Assembly (NCBI GenBank): GCA_025677815.1
Contig: JAIXMP010000001.1
Location: forward strand, 2,170,001 to 2,234,000
Length of the DNA: 64,000 nt
Source: Phascolomyces articulosus
Lineage: Eukaryota; Mucoromycota; Mucoromycetes; Mucorales; Lichtheimiaceae
Direction: 5' to 3'
Shown: piece after piece, positions 1 to 11,514 of the stretch
How positions within the stretch are numbered: the first letter of the stretch is position 1
Layout of the letters: each line of letters opens with the position of its first letter
Notes under the pieces: generated by a model
What the model saw: the letters and a program-made list of their open reading frames with translations, nothing else
What the model was told of the DNA's origin: nothing
The model's database searches: none
Position numbers and translations under genes: made by a program

Positions 1-3000
1 AGGAAGACGATTGACCCAAAAGTTACCAAATTTGTCTCCTCCTACAACTGTATCATAATCAACCATGGCCGACGCCGTCGTCCAGCGAGGTGTCGTATCG
101 TCTGCAAACACAATCAATCGGTTATCTTGATGTTTGTATACAAAGTAATGAACCGATTCTTGAATATCTGTGGCAATGATACGATCACCTTGAGTATGCA
201 TTGAAACCACAGCATTTGGAATACTCTATTTACAATGATAAAAAGGGTTGTTAGTCAAAGCCCTCTTCTTTCTTCCCCTTCCCCACCTTAATAACAAAGA
301 TTTGTTTTTCTTACCTTTGATTCACATTTGCGTAACATTTTCTTTCGACCAATATCATAAATTCGCAAAGCTTTACCAACACCAGCCAGTAATCGACCTT
401 GGAAACCAATCAACGCCGTAGGTACATTATCAATTTCAGTCTTGTGAATTAATTCAAGTTGGACTTTATCTTGTTCCTCGTTACGAACAAACTTGTACAA
501 TCGCAAATAACCCGTAGAACAACCTCGTGGGACCAAGGTGACATCCTTGGCTGTACCTACAACAGCAAATTGTTCTTCCATTTCTGTCATATGTGGATTA
601 CTTCTGAACTGAATCACGGCACAACTGAAAGCAGCTTCATTTTCTTCCAATTCAATCTCTTGCAATGTTTCCCCTTGGAAAGGATCCAATAAACGAATAC
701 AACTTGCCCATTGTCCTGTTTGATTACGGACATGACCAAATTGTTGAGGATCCAAGTTGGTCATATCTTCATCAATTTCAATCCCTTCTTTTTCCTTTTC
801 CAATAATGCCTTGCGTTTTTCTTCAGGAGAATAGGTGGCATGATCTGATTCAATAACCACAAAAGTCTTGGTTGCTTGATGAAGAGCAAATTTGCGTGGT
901 GTATATTTCAATGGAATGGAAACTTGATTGAAAATTTCGCCCAGCTTTTCAATAGTGAAAATACGTAATGTGTTGCCAGCGACAGCAACAATACCTTCAG
1001 GACATTGTTCACTGACAAAGGGACTACCTGATTCAAGTGCTTCATAACTAAGGGGTGTCAAATGAAGGCGACCTTGGAACGTATAGGTAATCCATGGTTT
1101 TGTGGAGAGTGCAAGGACAGCTGGTCGACCTTCAATGTTGATTCTGTGTAGACGGACACTGCGAGGACCCAAAAATCGTGTGCGTGTATCTGAAAGTTGA
1201 CCTGTGATGGTATCCAATACAGTACGTAACAATACACCATTGGAAAGACCAATGTTGAGATATTGGGTACCATGACCGCGTTCCACACCCGTATCCAACA
1301 TTTCGATAATGCACAAACTGGAAGGAACACCCTGCATGGCTTGCATCGAAATACTTTCCAAACAAGAATCAGGATCTAAACTAAGGATACGTACGGTTTG
1401 ATCATCACAACCTACAGCCAAATGACGTGATCGTTGTCTTCCTTCTGGGACATCGCCCAATGATAAACATGTAATATTGGATGCCATTTGTTTTCGTTCC
1501 TGATGTTCGTTCAATGCACCCATATTATCCAATTCAAAATAAACAATTTCACCTCCAGAAAGAGCAATAGCAATTTGTCGGTTGTTGGTGGCTGCTTGCA
1601 TGATGGTTTGTCCACCGGGCGTTCTCCATTCATTAACACGTTTATCGGCAAGAATGTGTCGAATACCATGGGGGAATACTTGGACGAGTTGGTCATCACC
1701 GAGTTGTTGAATGGCTAAGGTAGGTGCTGATGTTAATAAACCGGTATCGGTAACTTCTTCGACTGTTTCACCAATAGATAATACAAGGGTGGCGTTGGCA
1801 AAGGAAACAACAATGTAGGCGTGATATTCATCATCCATGCGAAGTTTGGTGGTCCATACGTTGCTAGGATTACCAGGCAATTCACTAACAGCTAATTCAC
1901 CTGCTTCCAAACCTTGATTCAAGATACGGAATGTTGAACGTGCACCTCGACCAGCTAACGCGTAAATACGTGGTGATTCTTCGTCGGCAAGGTTTAATAC
2001 TTTAGCATCTAATAAAGGTGCCAGTGACTCGAGTTCATCCACAAGTAATAAATTTTTAAGAGGTCGTGGTGTAAAGTAAACAAGAGGTGTTTCTTCCTGT
2101 TCTGCTTCTGCTTCCATATAATCAACCGATGAAATTTCTGGATCATCAGGATCATCACCCAAACTTTCAAACGAGTATAAATGGCTATATAAAAAATTAA
2201 AATAGACAAATGGTTATTATCAATTTTTTTTACTTTATATATACATTCTTTGTTCTCTTGCAACAAAACTACCCTTCCTTCCTTCCTTCCTTCCTCCTTC
2301 TCACTTACTGATTGCCATATTCATTAGCAGCAAACAAAAAGCCACTCTTTAAAATACAAAGGGCTGAAGTTACTGGTATAGTATCAAAGTATTTGATGGT
2401 CATGCCCTGGACTTCACCTTCAGAGTGTTCCATTGTCACCTTATATAAATCACCTTCTTCAGATTGAAGCAAAAAGAAGAACTGAGTTTGTCTGTTGATA
2501 CGCATTTTATGTAAAGCATAGGATGAAATGATAATGCCTCGATTAGAATCTTCAAGGGGTTGTGCTCGACGAGGAATAGGAATACGATGTTCAGGCATAT
2601 CTTGATGTTTGTAGGCAATAAAATTTTCGGTACATACAAGTACACCTGAAGGACCATCATTACCGCCAGGAACTATTGAAATATATGTATGTGTTTATAT
2701 TAATACAAAAATTTGTCAAATGATCATGCCCATCCTTCCCTCTCTCATTTTTTTAAATGTTCCAATTACATCCAATTCTTTTTTTTTACCTGGAATAAGC
2801 ATATTAGCTCGTAAGTCTACAGGTTCACTCCATTTTCGAATCACATGATTCAAACCGAGATCCAGCTCATAATATGTCAGTAACTTTTCCACACTCTTCA
2901 TAGCGTCACCTGTAGGATCTTGATCCGTTTCTGAATAATCGATTTCCAAACAAGCAAAGACAGGGTTTTCAAAACCAACATCCAAACCAATAATATGGTG

Positions 3001-3640
3001 AATCAATGCATGACTCTTATGAGCTTCCAATGGAGAAGAAATCGTCAATCGGGCTGCTGAATCGCGATTCAAAATATACACAAGCTTTTGTTTTTCTACT
3101 GCACCAATCATGACAGCACGACCTTTGGGATCGGTTGCCAAATATTGACCGGGTACGATCCGTCGACTTCCCGTTTTACCATAGGTTTCCTGATGGACTT
3201 TGTCAAACGTATTTTTTGTTGGGTTATATTCCAAAATAACAATGCGACCTGAATCAGAACCAACAACAACGTAATCTAATTGTATATGAGATATATATTT
3301 TGGTTAGTGATATTCCAAAAAAAAGGGGAGTGGATCGCGTATTTTTTTAATAATAAATAATACGCGTTCCTCTAAATCGTACGCTTATTATTAGTATGAG
3401 TTGCAATATATTACCTTTACTAGCACCTGTCAATCGAAATGGAGCTAAACTTCGTACAAGACCAAACACTTCTTGAGAATGAACAGTATGAATTTTGCCA
3501 GTGTTGGGATCAGGTCTAAGTAATTCAATACGTGTATTTCGAGCAGTGATGATTTCTTGTTGTTTTGTGCCAGAAAAGTTGCCATGGATGGCATTGTTGA
3601 TGGCAGTGGCCGGGTTGATTGTAAGTCCGTAAAGAAACAT
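1..3640 (-). CDS. RSE1: Splicing factor 3b subunit 3 (SF3B3/SAP130/Rse1), C-terminus beyond left edge
   Basis: This is the large beta-propeller scaffold of the SF3b complex in the U2 snRNP, which supports branch-point recognition in the nucleus. Five exons lie in the window: 3640-3415, 3275-2790, 2672-2309, 2184-315 and 225-1. They give about 1057 residues; the family is about 1200 long, so the last part lies left of position 1. The start ATG at 3640 gives [14 protein letters not shown], close to the usual N-terminus of the family. Other family stretches are [26 protein letters not shown] and, in the last exon, FADDTTPRW and [13 protein letters not shown]. All four visible introns are GT-AG and keep the frame. 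The gene is divergently arranged with CWF19L1. Identity is recognised from the whole length; DDB1 and CPSF160 are paralogues but fit much less well. Confidence 0.96.
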
Positions 3641-3870
3641 GGCTGATCTTTTTCCTTTTCTTCCCCCCGTTTATATGTATTAGATGTAAAAAAAAAAAAC
3701 GAAATAGACAACCAACGCAAGCCAAACCCGTAGCAAAGTTGCTCAAATTGAACGGTCTTTCGTGCCCCGCAACTTCAGAGTTTGGAAAAGCTGCGGGAGT
3801 ACATAAATGCAAAAAAGAGCGAATGAAACCTACAGTGGCTTGTTTTTATAACTATCTCTTTTTCTCCATT
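3641..3870. promoter_or_regulatory. Shared divergent promoter of RSE1 and CWF19L1/DRN1
   Basis: This 230 bp stretch separates the two start codons of divergently transcribed genes, so both core promoters and 5' UTRs must lie here. It holds a short A-run around 3688-3699 and mixed sequence in the middle, with no clear TATA box on either side. Co-regulation is inferred from the arrangement. Confidence 0.6.
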
Positions 3871-6528
3871 ATGTCGAGTTCTGTCAAAATGTAAGTTTGA
3901 ATTTCCCTTATCATAGAAAAACGTGTGCCCGTTTTTATTATAAAGATAAAATAAGAATAATAATATCAACTTAAAACGTATTATTTTATTTTTTCTTAGT
4001 TTGGTGACGGGATCAACCAACGGTAAATTTGCTGATGTGTTTAATAGAGTAAAGACACTTCACGAAAAATATGGTCCATTCGACGTTCATATTTGTACAG
4101 GCAACTTTTTCGCTCAAGAGACAGATGAATCGACCATTAATGATTTACTCGGCAATAAAATTGATGGTATGCCATTGCTTTTTTCTTTTTCTTTTTTTTA
4201 ACAAGGAAACATGTAAAGCTAAATAAAAGGTCGGCCAATAATATTTTTAACGCGTTGCATAAATTCTAGTGCCTATCATGACGTATTTTATGATGGGTGA
4301 TTTACCTATTCCTGAAACGGTTCAATCCCATATTGATGCCAATGATGGAGAATTATGTGCCAACCTTTATTACTTTGGTAAAAAAGGTACATTAACGACC
4401 GCCAATGGATTGAAAATCGCCTTTTTATCGGGTGCCTCCAAAACCGACGACAATATTAGTGGATTTACCGACGAAGATGTACAAGCTCTTAAATCAACCA
4501 AAATGCCTATTACCACACCTCCTGGCGTCGATATCTTGGTAACTCATTTATGGCCTAAAGGAATTGAACATGGTAGTAAAGTCTGTCAAAATCCACCTAA
4601 TCAAGGATCGGAAGCCATGGCTCAATTAGCTGCTGCATTAAAGCCGCGCTATTATTTTGCCGCAGCGGAAGATATTTTTTGTGAACGTGAACCCTATAAG
4701 AATGTCACTGGCTTTGGTCCTCCTGATGAACGACCTGCTGAACATGCTACTCGATTCATTGGTTTGGGTGATGCATTGAATAGTACAAAGCAACGAGTAA
4801 GTAGACATTCTTTTATATATATGCAATAGTCGTTTTATGCTAGTTAAAAGAGGAAACTATGTTAACATGTTATATCATAAACGTCATTTAAAAAAAATAG
4901 TGGTTTTATGCATTTAACATGGAGCCATTGTCTAAATCACCTGCCACTTTATCAGATACTCCTTCCAATACAACTGAATGTCCATTTACTCAAGAAGCAG
5001 CTACTGCTGCAAGTAAAAAACGACCTCATCCTGAAGATGAAAGTGGAGGAAATTTCTTTTGGGGTGGTCAACAAGATCCAAAACGTCAAGGTAACCAAAA
5101 AAAAATATAGTTTTTTTTTCATCGTCAGCGAAAGAACATAATGCGTTTAGATATGAAAGATTCACCAAAATATCTTTTTATTAGCCACTGGAAATAAGAA
5201 TGGCCCACCTGCAGGCTATGTATGCAAGGTTTGTAACGAACCTGGTCATTATTTACAAAATTGTCCACAAAAAACTGCTGGACCTCGAAAACCAAAAGAT
5301 GGTTATGTTTGTAAAATTTGTAATGAACCTGGTCATTTTATTCAAGATTGTCCAGCCAAAGCACAAAATCAAGCACAACGCGAAGCGGAAAAATGTATAT
5401 ATTTCCTGCCTTTTTTTTACGAGAGGAGAATCCTTTACAAGTTTGATGATCACTAACAAACGAAACCTTTTTTCTTTCATCTATTATTCATTAAAAAGTG
5501 GAATCATGTTGGTTCTGTCTCGCCAATCCAAAACTCGAAAAACATTTAATTGTTTCTATTGGTACCGAAATGTATGCAACCTTGGCCAAGGGTCCTCTTG
5601 TATCATCCCAAGATAAAAACGTCGTTCCTGGAGGTGGACATATTATTTTGGTTCCTGTCACCCATTATTCCACATTAAACAAAGTACCGGAAGAAACCAA
5701 ACCTCAATTGGACAATGAAATAGAAAATTACAAGAAGGCATTACGATCTCTCTATGCTGAATATGATCAAGACATGCTTGTATTTGAATTATCACGTCAA
5801 TCCTTTATGGGTCATGCCCATTTACAAATTATCCCCATACCCAAAGATAAATCAAACTTGATTGAAGAAATTGCCCAACAAGCTGCTCGACAAGAAGGTT
5901 TTCAACTTAAGGAACAATTACCTGTAAGTATTATATCTGTCATAACATGAAAGAATTGAAAAAAAAAAACCCAAAGGTTTTTCATTTTCATAAGGCAATC
6001 ATCCTCTAAGGAATAAGAAATTCGGAGTGATTATCGTGTTATACAAATTTAAAGTTTAATTTTACATTCTCCCTTTTTTTTTCTATTTAGACCAATCCTA
6101 ATAGTAATTACTTTAAACTCGACCTACCTGATGGTAAAACGCTTGTTCATATAATGCAACCTCGTGAACGTTTCAATTTGCAATTCGGCAGGTAAAAAAA
6201 AAAATTACAGAAACTAAAGATTTTTTTAGTTTCCCGAATTTTGTGTAAATACAGAAAATTTGTATATCTTAAAAAAAAAAGCTGGGTAACTGATCCGTAC
6301 AATGTATTGTCTATCTATGCTGGCACTGATATGCATATTGATATAAAAATATGCTGCGTTATGCAATGATGATTTTGATTTTTTTTTATATATAGAGTCG
6401 TAGCTGCTAAAATCTTGGGTCATCCAGAAAGAGAAGATTGGAAAACATGTAAACAAACCATGGAAGAAGAAAAAGAAGATACAAAGGCATTTAAAGATGT
6501 ATTCAAAAAGTATGACCCATCCGTATAA
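3871..6528 (+). CDS. DRN1: CWF19-like protein 1 / Drn1 (spliceosome, lariat-debranching associated)
   Basis: Homologues associate with late spliceosomes and modulate Dbr1-dependent lariat debranching. Eight exons: 3871-3890, 4000-4166, 4270-4796, 4901-5090, 5185-5394, 5499-5923, 6091-6191 and 6396-6528, giving 590 aa. The N-terminal metallophosphatase-like domain starts ILVTGSTNGKF and includes FMMGDLPIP. Two CCHC zinc knuckles (CKVCNEPGHYLQNC and CKICNEPGHFIQDC) lie near residues 315-353. The CwfJ C-terminal domain 1 starts CWFCLANP, includes VPGGGHIILVP and has the HIT-like GHAHLQIIP near residue 476. CwfJ domain 2 closes the protein, with a conserved QFGR-type segment split by the last intron. 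Exon 1 is only 20 nt, and its start is fixed by the need for an N-terminal strand before LVTG. Human CWF19L1 lacks the tandem knuckles as far as I recall, so Drn1-type is the safer name. Confidence 0.93.
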
Positions 6529-7838
6529 AGAAAGAAATTCTTATTTGTTTTCTGTATCAAAATTCTACCACTACCCACACATCCACCCTATTCATTCATT
6601 ATATATAAATATATAGTAATGATAATTGAAACAAAATTGGTTGTATAAAAAAAATGTTATATATAATATTTTTTCTTTTTTTTCTGTAATCATAATACAT
6701 ACTATTCTAAAACAAAACATTAAAAAAATGCATGTAGATAGTATTATAATAGAAAGAAAGAAAGAAGAATTGAGACAAAAGGATTGACCGTGGGCCATAT
6801 CGGAATCGGGCTGTAACCAAATGAGGTTACGATCCATCCATTGAAGCACATGTTTACTGATGCCGATGGATATCGTAAAGAAAGAAGAAAAAAAAGACAG
6901 AATTTAGATTTGTATGTAATACGTTACGAACTAGAACCCGATCATGGATCTTTTTGTGTACGCACTATAAGATTTATTATTCACACTCTTGTCAACACTT
7001 TATTATACTTATTAGGACAAGGGAAACTCGATAGAAATCTAAAGAGTAGCGGGGATCTGAAAAAAGGGTTCTTTTTTCGGTATAGAGCGCAGTTTTTTTA
7101 GTTGAACCAGTTTAGATTTGGCATTTGATAAAGGGAACAACATCTACACTCCGTACGTACGTGTATACATAGGTATGCTTTATGTATCTCTAAAGTGGTG
7201 ATATCATCATCACCATCATCGCTCATTAACGTTGTGCCGGTGTGCTCCGCCCACTTTATATATTTTAAATGATCGGGGAAGAAGCCTGGTTGAAAAAGAA
7301 AAAAGTGAAAAGAAAAACATGTTTTAAAACTATTATCTCGATACTTTTTTTTTATTGTTACCATAAACCATTTCCATTAAATGTGTGTGTCTGTGTACGC
7401 GTGTGTAATAACTATGGTTACAAAATGAAAATCGAGATAATTTTGCCACGTTTGGATAAAAAACTTTGTTTTGATAGAATTCACCATGGGAACGAAGCAA
7501 AGTTACCTGTCAACTTACTTCATGGGCCAAAAAAAAAAAGTTTTTTTTATGTGGCAAATATAAAAAAATGTCCGATACTTTATTTGGTAATGGAATAGGT
7601 TTTCTATACGTCATTGATGGCCAGTGACCCCCTTGATCAAGCAACCGATAACACATCATGGATTAAGGTCCCGCACTTTTTATAACATTAAAACTGGATC
7701 CGTCAAACATGAAAGAAGCATCATCATCATCATAAATAATAATAACTAATTATATATGGAATCTCAAATGTTAATTATGTGTTTTATGTGTTAGGTTTAT
7801 GTGTTGGGATCTGGAATTTCCGGATATCGCCGCAAATC
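6529..7838. other. Intergenic region, no supported gene
   Basis: Non-coding, AT-rich sequence. Small ORFs on both strands (about 6592-6849 minus, 6850-7101 plus, 7098-7364 minus) have no family resemblance, no splice framework and mostly lack ATG starts. A perfect 6-bp inverted repeat GGTGAT/ATCACC sits near 7197-7220. Nothing else stands out. Confidence 0.6.
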
Positions 7839-7850
7839 CTATATAAAAAG
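7839..7850 (+). promoter_or_regulatory. TATA box of the HAD phosphatase gene
   Basis: The sequence CTATATAAAAAG lies about 90 bp upstream of the ATG at 7940, followed by a pyrimidine-rich leader. It is the clearest TATA-like promoter element seen in the window, in line with the strongly biased codon use of the gene behind it. Confidence 0.55.
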
Positions 7851-7939
7851 GGAATCACCATTTGACATTTTTGTTCAACAATTCACAAATCACCTTTTCT
7901 TTCCTTTACTTTTTAATTTTTATTCAATACTTCTATAAC

Positions 7940-9122
7940 ATGTCTCTTTCACCTTCTGATAACGTTATTATTAACCCTCCTTCTCCTTCCGAAGAAGAAA
8001 CTCGTGATCTTGCTATGGAATTTGCTCAACGTATGACTGTCAGCAGTGGCAGTGGTGCTAACACTCCTTCCAAGGCACAAGTTTCTCCTGCTGTCAAGAA
8101 AGATTTTGCACTTTTGAATGATCCTGAATATCATACTAAGCGTTTGGAACAAATCCGTCAAAAGAAGGGTTATATCATTGATATGGACGGTGTCATTTAT
8201 CACGTAAGTATTGGAAGAATTGGGAATATAATTCTACCAGATATTGGATGGCATGAAGGAATATTTTGAGGAAAAAAAAAAGAAAAGGGAGTTATGGATA
8301 CTAAATGAGAATGATGATTTCATTATTATTTTTTAGGGTACCAAACTTTTGCCTGGCGCAAAGGAATTAGTTGACTTTTTGCACAAGAACAACAAGCGTT
8401 TCTTGTTCTTGACTAACAACTCTGCCCCTACTCCTCGTGAATTGCAACAAAAGCTTCAACGTCTTGGCATCGATGTTACCGAAGATCATTTCTTCACTGC
8501 CGGTCAAGCAACTGCTGAATTCTTGCACTCTCAAATGCCCGAAGGCGGTACTTGCTTCACTATTGGTGAACCTGGTCTTGCTTATGCTCTTTACGAAAAG
8601 GGTTTCTTCATGAACGATCACAACCCCGATTACGTTGTCTTGGGTGAAGGTTCTACTTACAACTATGAAAACTTGACCAAGGCTGTTCAATTGGTCTGTC
8701 AAGGTGCCAAGTTGATTGCTACCAACTTGGATGTTGAAAACTTGAACTCCAAGGGTAACAAGATTCCCTCTTGTGGTGCTTTTGCTCATTGTGTTGAAGT
8801 CATTACCAAGACCAAGGCTTTCTTCTGTGGTAAGCCCTCTGCATTAATCATGCGTTATGCTCAACGTGTCTTGGGTCTTAGCCGTGCCGAAACTTGTATT
8901 ATTGGTGATCGTATGGATACAGACATTGCTGCTGGTATCAGCTCTGAAATCGATCCTGTCTTGGTCTTGTCTGGTGTTACTAAAATGGAAGATTTGCCTC
9001 AATTTGCTTATCGTCCCTATGTTATCTTGGGCGGTGTTTATGAAATCCCTAATGATGATAAGAAGCATAGCATCTCTGTAGAAGAAATGGAAGATGCTTC
9101 TCGACGTGCTTCTTACCTTTAA
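7940..9122 (+). CDS. HAD-superfamily IIA phosphatase (NagD/4-nitrophenylphosphatase-like)
   Basis: Cytosolic phosphatase of the HAD IIA family, which includes NagD and phosphoglycolate/4-nitrophenyl phosphatases; the natural substrate cannot be told from sequence. Two exons (7940-8203, 8337-9122) give 349 aa. Visible motifs: motif I DMDGVIYHG with the two catalytic Asp (near residue 80), motif II LTNNS, the C2-cap region, motif III lysine in GKPSALIM and motif IV GDRMDTDIAAG. About 75 residues precede motif I, a low-complexity Ser/Pro/Glu extension not needed for catalysis. Codons are strongly C/G-ended at wobble sites (TTG, AAG, ACC, GGT) compared with the neighbours, which suggests high expression. 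The start has an ACAATG-like context 90 bp after a TATA box. Confidence 0.93.
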
Positions 9123-10817
9123 AATTATTTTAATTCATTTATTTATTTACTATATTTTATATCATTTTGCTTTCCTCATCCCATTAAAAGTAAAAAAACA
9201 AAAAACTTCCTCGCATTCCCCTTTCATCTATCATATATTATTTTCAAAAACAGTATTCGCTATCTATACTCCGCACTACACACCCCAAAAAAAAAGTTCC
9301 ACTACCTTGTATCATATATATAAATTTATGCCTTTACATCTCATTTAAATAATGATATATATACCATTTTTATATGAGTGGTTTTTTTATTATTCTCAAA
9401 ATTGAATTTTCTTTGGGTTGATTGGTGGATGGATATTTCATTATTATATGATGGTGGGCAAATGAAATAGCTAAAATGAAGTAGGTATCTCGACAATATA
9501 TAATGGTATTAAGACATTTTGCTATCCTATGAACTAGGCGATTTGCGTCAAGAGAGAAATACTTTTTACTAGGAAAAAGCCCAAGCTAAACTGGATGACA
9601 AGAAAATAGAATACAGCATACAATTCATCATATAACAAAGTGGATAAATTACGTCGAGCGGACAATAATATCGAATCTGTACAAGATGAAAGATTGCAAG
9701 GTAGCTTGGATATAAAAGGAAAATAAAAATATCTTTTATATACTCATGCAAACTACATATCAGCAACCATAATTTACCATTCATCCTCTTGTCACTGCAA
9801 TACCGTCATTACACCACACCAGCCAACTCTATTGTTAACCTCCTCTTCTTCAGGCGTGAAATTATCATCGTGTGGAAATTATAAAATTTGCGTTGCACAA
9901 CTCGAAAAATCCAAAAGGGTAAAAGCATTCGTTAGAAACATTGAATTCTTATGTAAACCTGCAAGATTTTATTTTTTTTATTAAATAAATGAATAAATAA
10001 AACATCATGTTGTCCACGTGCAACAAGTATCAAGTAATTGATAATTATATTATTGTTGATTATTGGCTAAAATTTAATCAAAGGCTTTGATAGGAGGGTT
10101 TCAGTCGCTTATATAGAGAAAACCAATGATGGTTTCAGGAACAAGTATACGCGAAACCAAGATCACATCCCCCAATATTGTGCAAAGAGGGCAATTATTC
10201 CTGATTCTTCTTAAATTAATCGTAATAAATAAAGAACGAGTTTTATCATTAGTACCTCATTAAAAAATAACAATTGGATTCCTTTTTTTATTACACGATG
10301 AACGTCATTACTTTGTAACAAAGATACAAGTTTTTTATTGTAATTTGTGATTCCATAACTTTAATCACTATGACAACGAAAGACTTTTTTTTAAATGAAG
10401 AAACACGAAAAAACATTTAATCTTTTATATAATGTCGCTGATGGATTTTTTTTTTAAAAAAAAAAGTACATTTTATTGAAACAATCCTTATTTACTAATT
10501 AAGGTTTGTTAATTTTTATTATCATCTTCTTAATTGATTTAAAAATATAGGAAAGAGGATCATCCTTTTTTGAAAAGTTTGAAAACGTATGAGTATTACC
10601 CCTTCCATTGCAGTGGCATTTCTTTTTCAGGTTGGACAGGTAGAGGAACCTTCCCCGGCCTATCGGAAAGAGAAGAACTATCATTACACCTCGGTCTGCC
10701 GCCCACAGGTACAAACAACAAAAGATCAAGAGTGAAGAGACAAAAAAAAAAAATCCGGTCATGGCTCCTTTTATAGAAACTTTGAACCCCCGATGACACA
10801 TTTTTCCTTCTGCTGCA

Positions 10818-10862
10818 TTAACCTTGCTAACCTATGTTAACCTTTGTTAACCTTTGGTTTTT
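10818..10862. repeat. Short tandem repeat, TTAACCTTTG-like unit, about 4 copies
   Basis: About four degenerate copies of a 10-12 bp unit ending TTAACCTTTG or GCTAACCTATG stand head to tail. Each carries the near-palindromic GTTAAC core. The array is too short to be a satellite and may be a cluster of binding sites. Confidence 0.6.
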
Positions 10863-11129
10863 TTTGGCACTGTAATGCATAAAAGTAAATGACATGCAAG
10901 TATTGCCACGGATATCATAAAAGCAAATGTTGTACACATGTGTTTGTTTGCATTATATTATTTATTATTAACTATAATTTATCTAGTTCATTTATACTAT
11001 TCATGAAAGAATAATGTGGTTTTGTTTTTCTAATGCCTATAGTTCTATCTATCTCGTCGTAATACACATTGCCTAATCTATTCAGAACTACTATTGAAAC
11101 ACTAGTACAAATGAAGTTGGGGTTTTTTC

Positions 11130-11130
<1 letters not shown>

Positions 11131-11180
<50 letters not shown>
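11131..11180. repeat. ATT trinucleotide microsatellite
   Basis: About 16-17 perfect TTA/ATT units in a non-coding stretch. It opens frames of poly-Tyr or poly-Ile that are not genes. Confidence 0.95.
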
Positions 11181-11181
<1 letters not shown>

Positions 11182-11514
11182 TACCTACATTTTATGTTCT
11201 TATATTGCTTCACAGCCGTTCAGCTTCAGCGAAATAAATATACAGCGGCATAATTAGAAAGATTCATACTATTTAATTTGTTGATTTGATGAAAAAAAGT
11301 ATTAATGAATACGTTGTAGCGAAATCTTTCCTTCCCTTTCTTATCACACTGAAACAAGCCAACTGGTAATGGTTTTCCAGATGATTTAAGATGTAGACTT
11401 AGTAGTTGTAATATGTCACACAAATTTTAGTGAGAAAAAGAGGTATTTTTTTATTAAGTTTTTCTTTTTACTTTAGCTAAAAAAACACAACAACTGCTTT
11501 TTAATTTCTATGAT

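Larger units (their letters stand above)
9123..11514. other. Intergenic region with short coding-like scraps
   Basis: No intact gene is seen. On the plus strand, 9574-9726 reads as two overlapping frames rich in Lys/Glu/Asp/Arg (EKAQAKLDDKK, then VDKLRRADNNIESVQDERLQ), which looks like a frameshifted coiled-coil exon. On the minus strand around 10600-10760 a Pro/Arg/Ser-rich frame is briefly open. The rest is AT-rich with homopolymer tracts. Confidence 0.5.

Noticed and set aside
6850..7101. 84-codon ORF, basic then hydrophobic
   Set aside because: It has an ATG but no homology I can see; opposite-strand frames are equally open, so chance is likely.
10499..10801. 100-codon minus-strand ORF
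   Set aside because: Starts are weak, composition is hydrophobic and skewed by homopolymers, and no conserved motif is present.
11131..11257. Poly-Tyr ORF at the ATT microsatellite
   Set aside because: It is simple sequence translated; not a gene.
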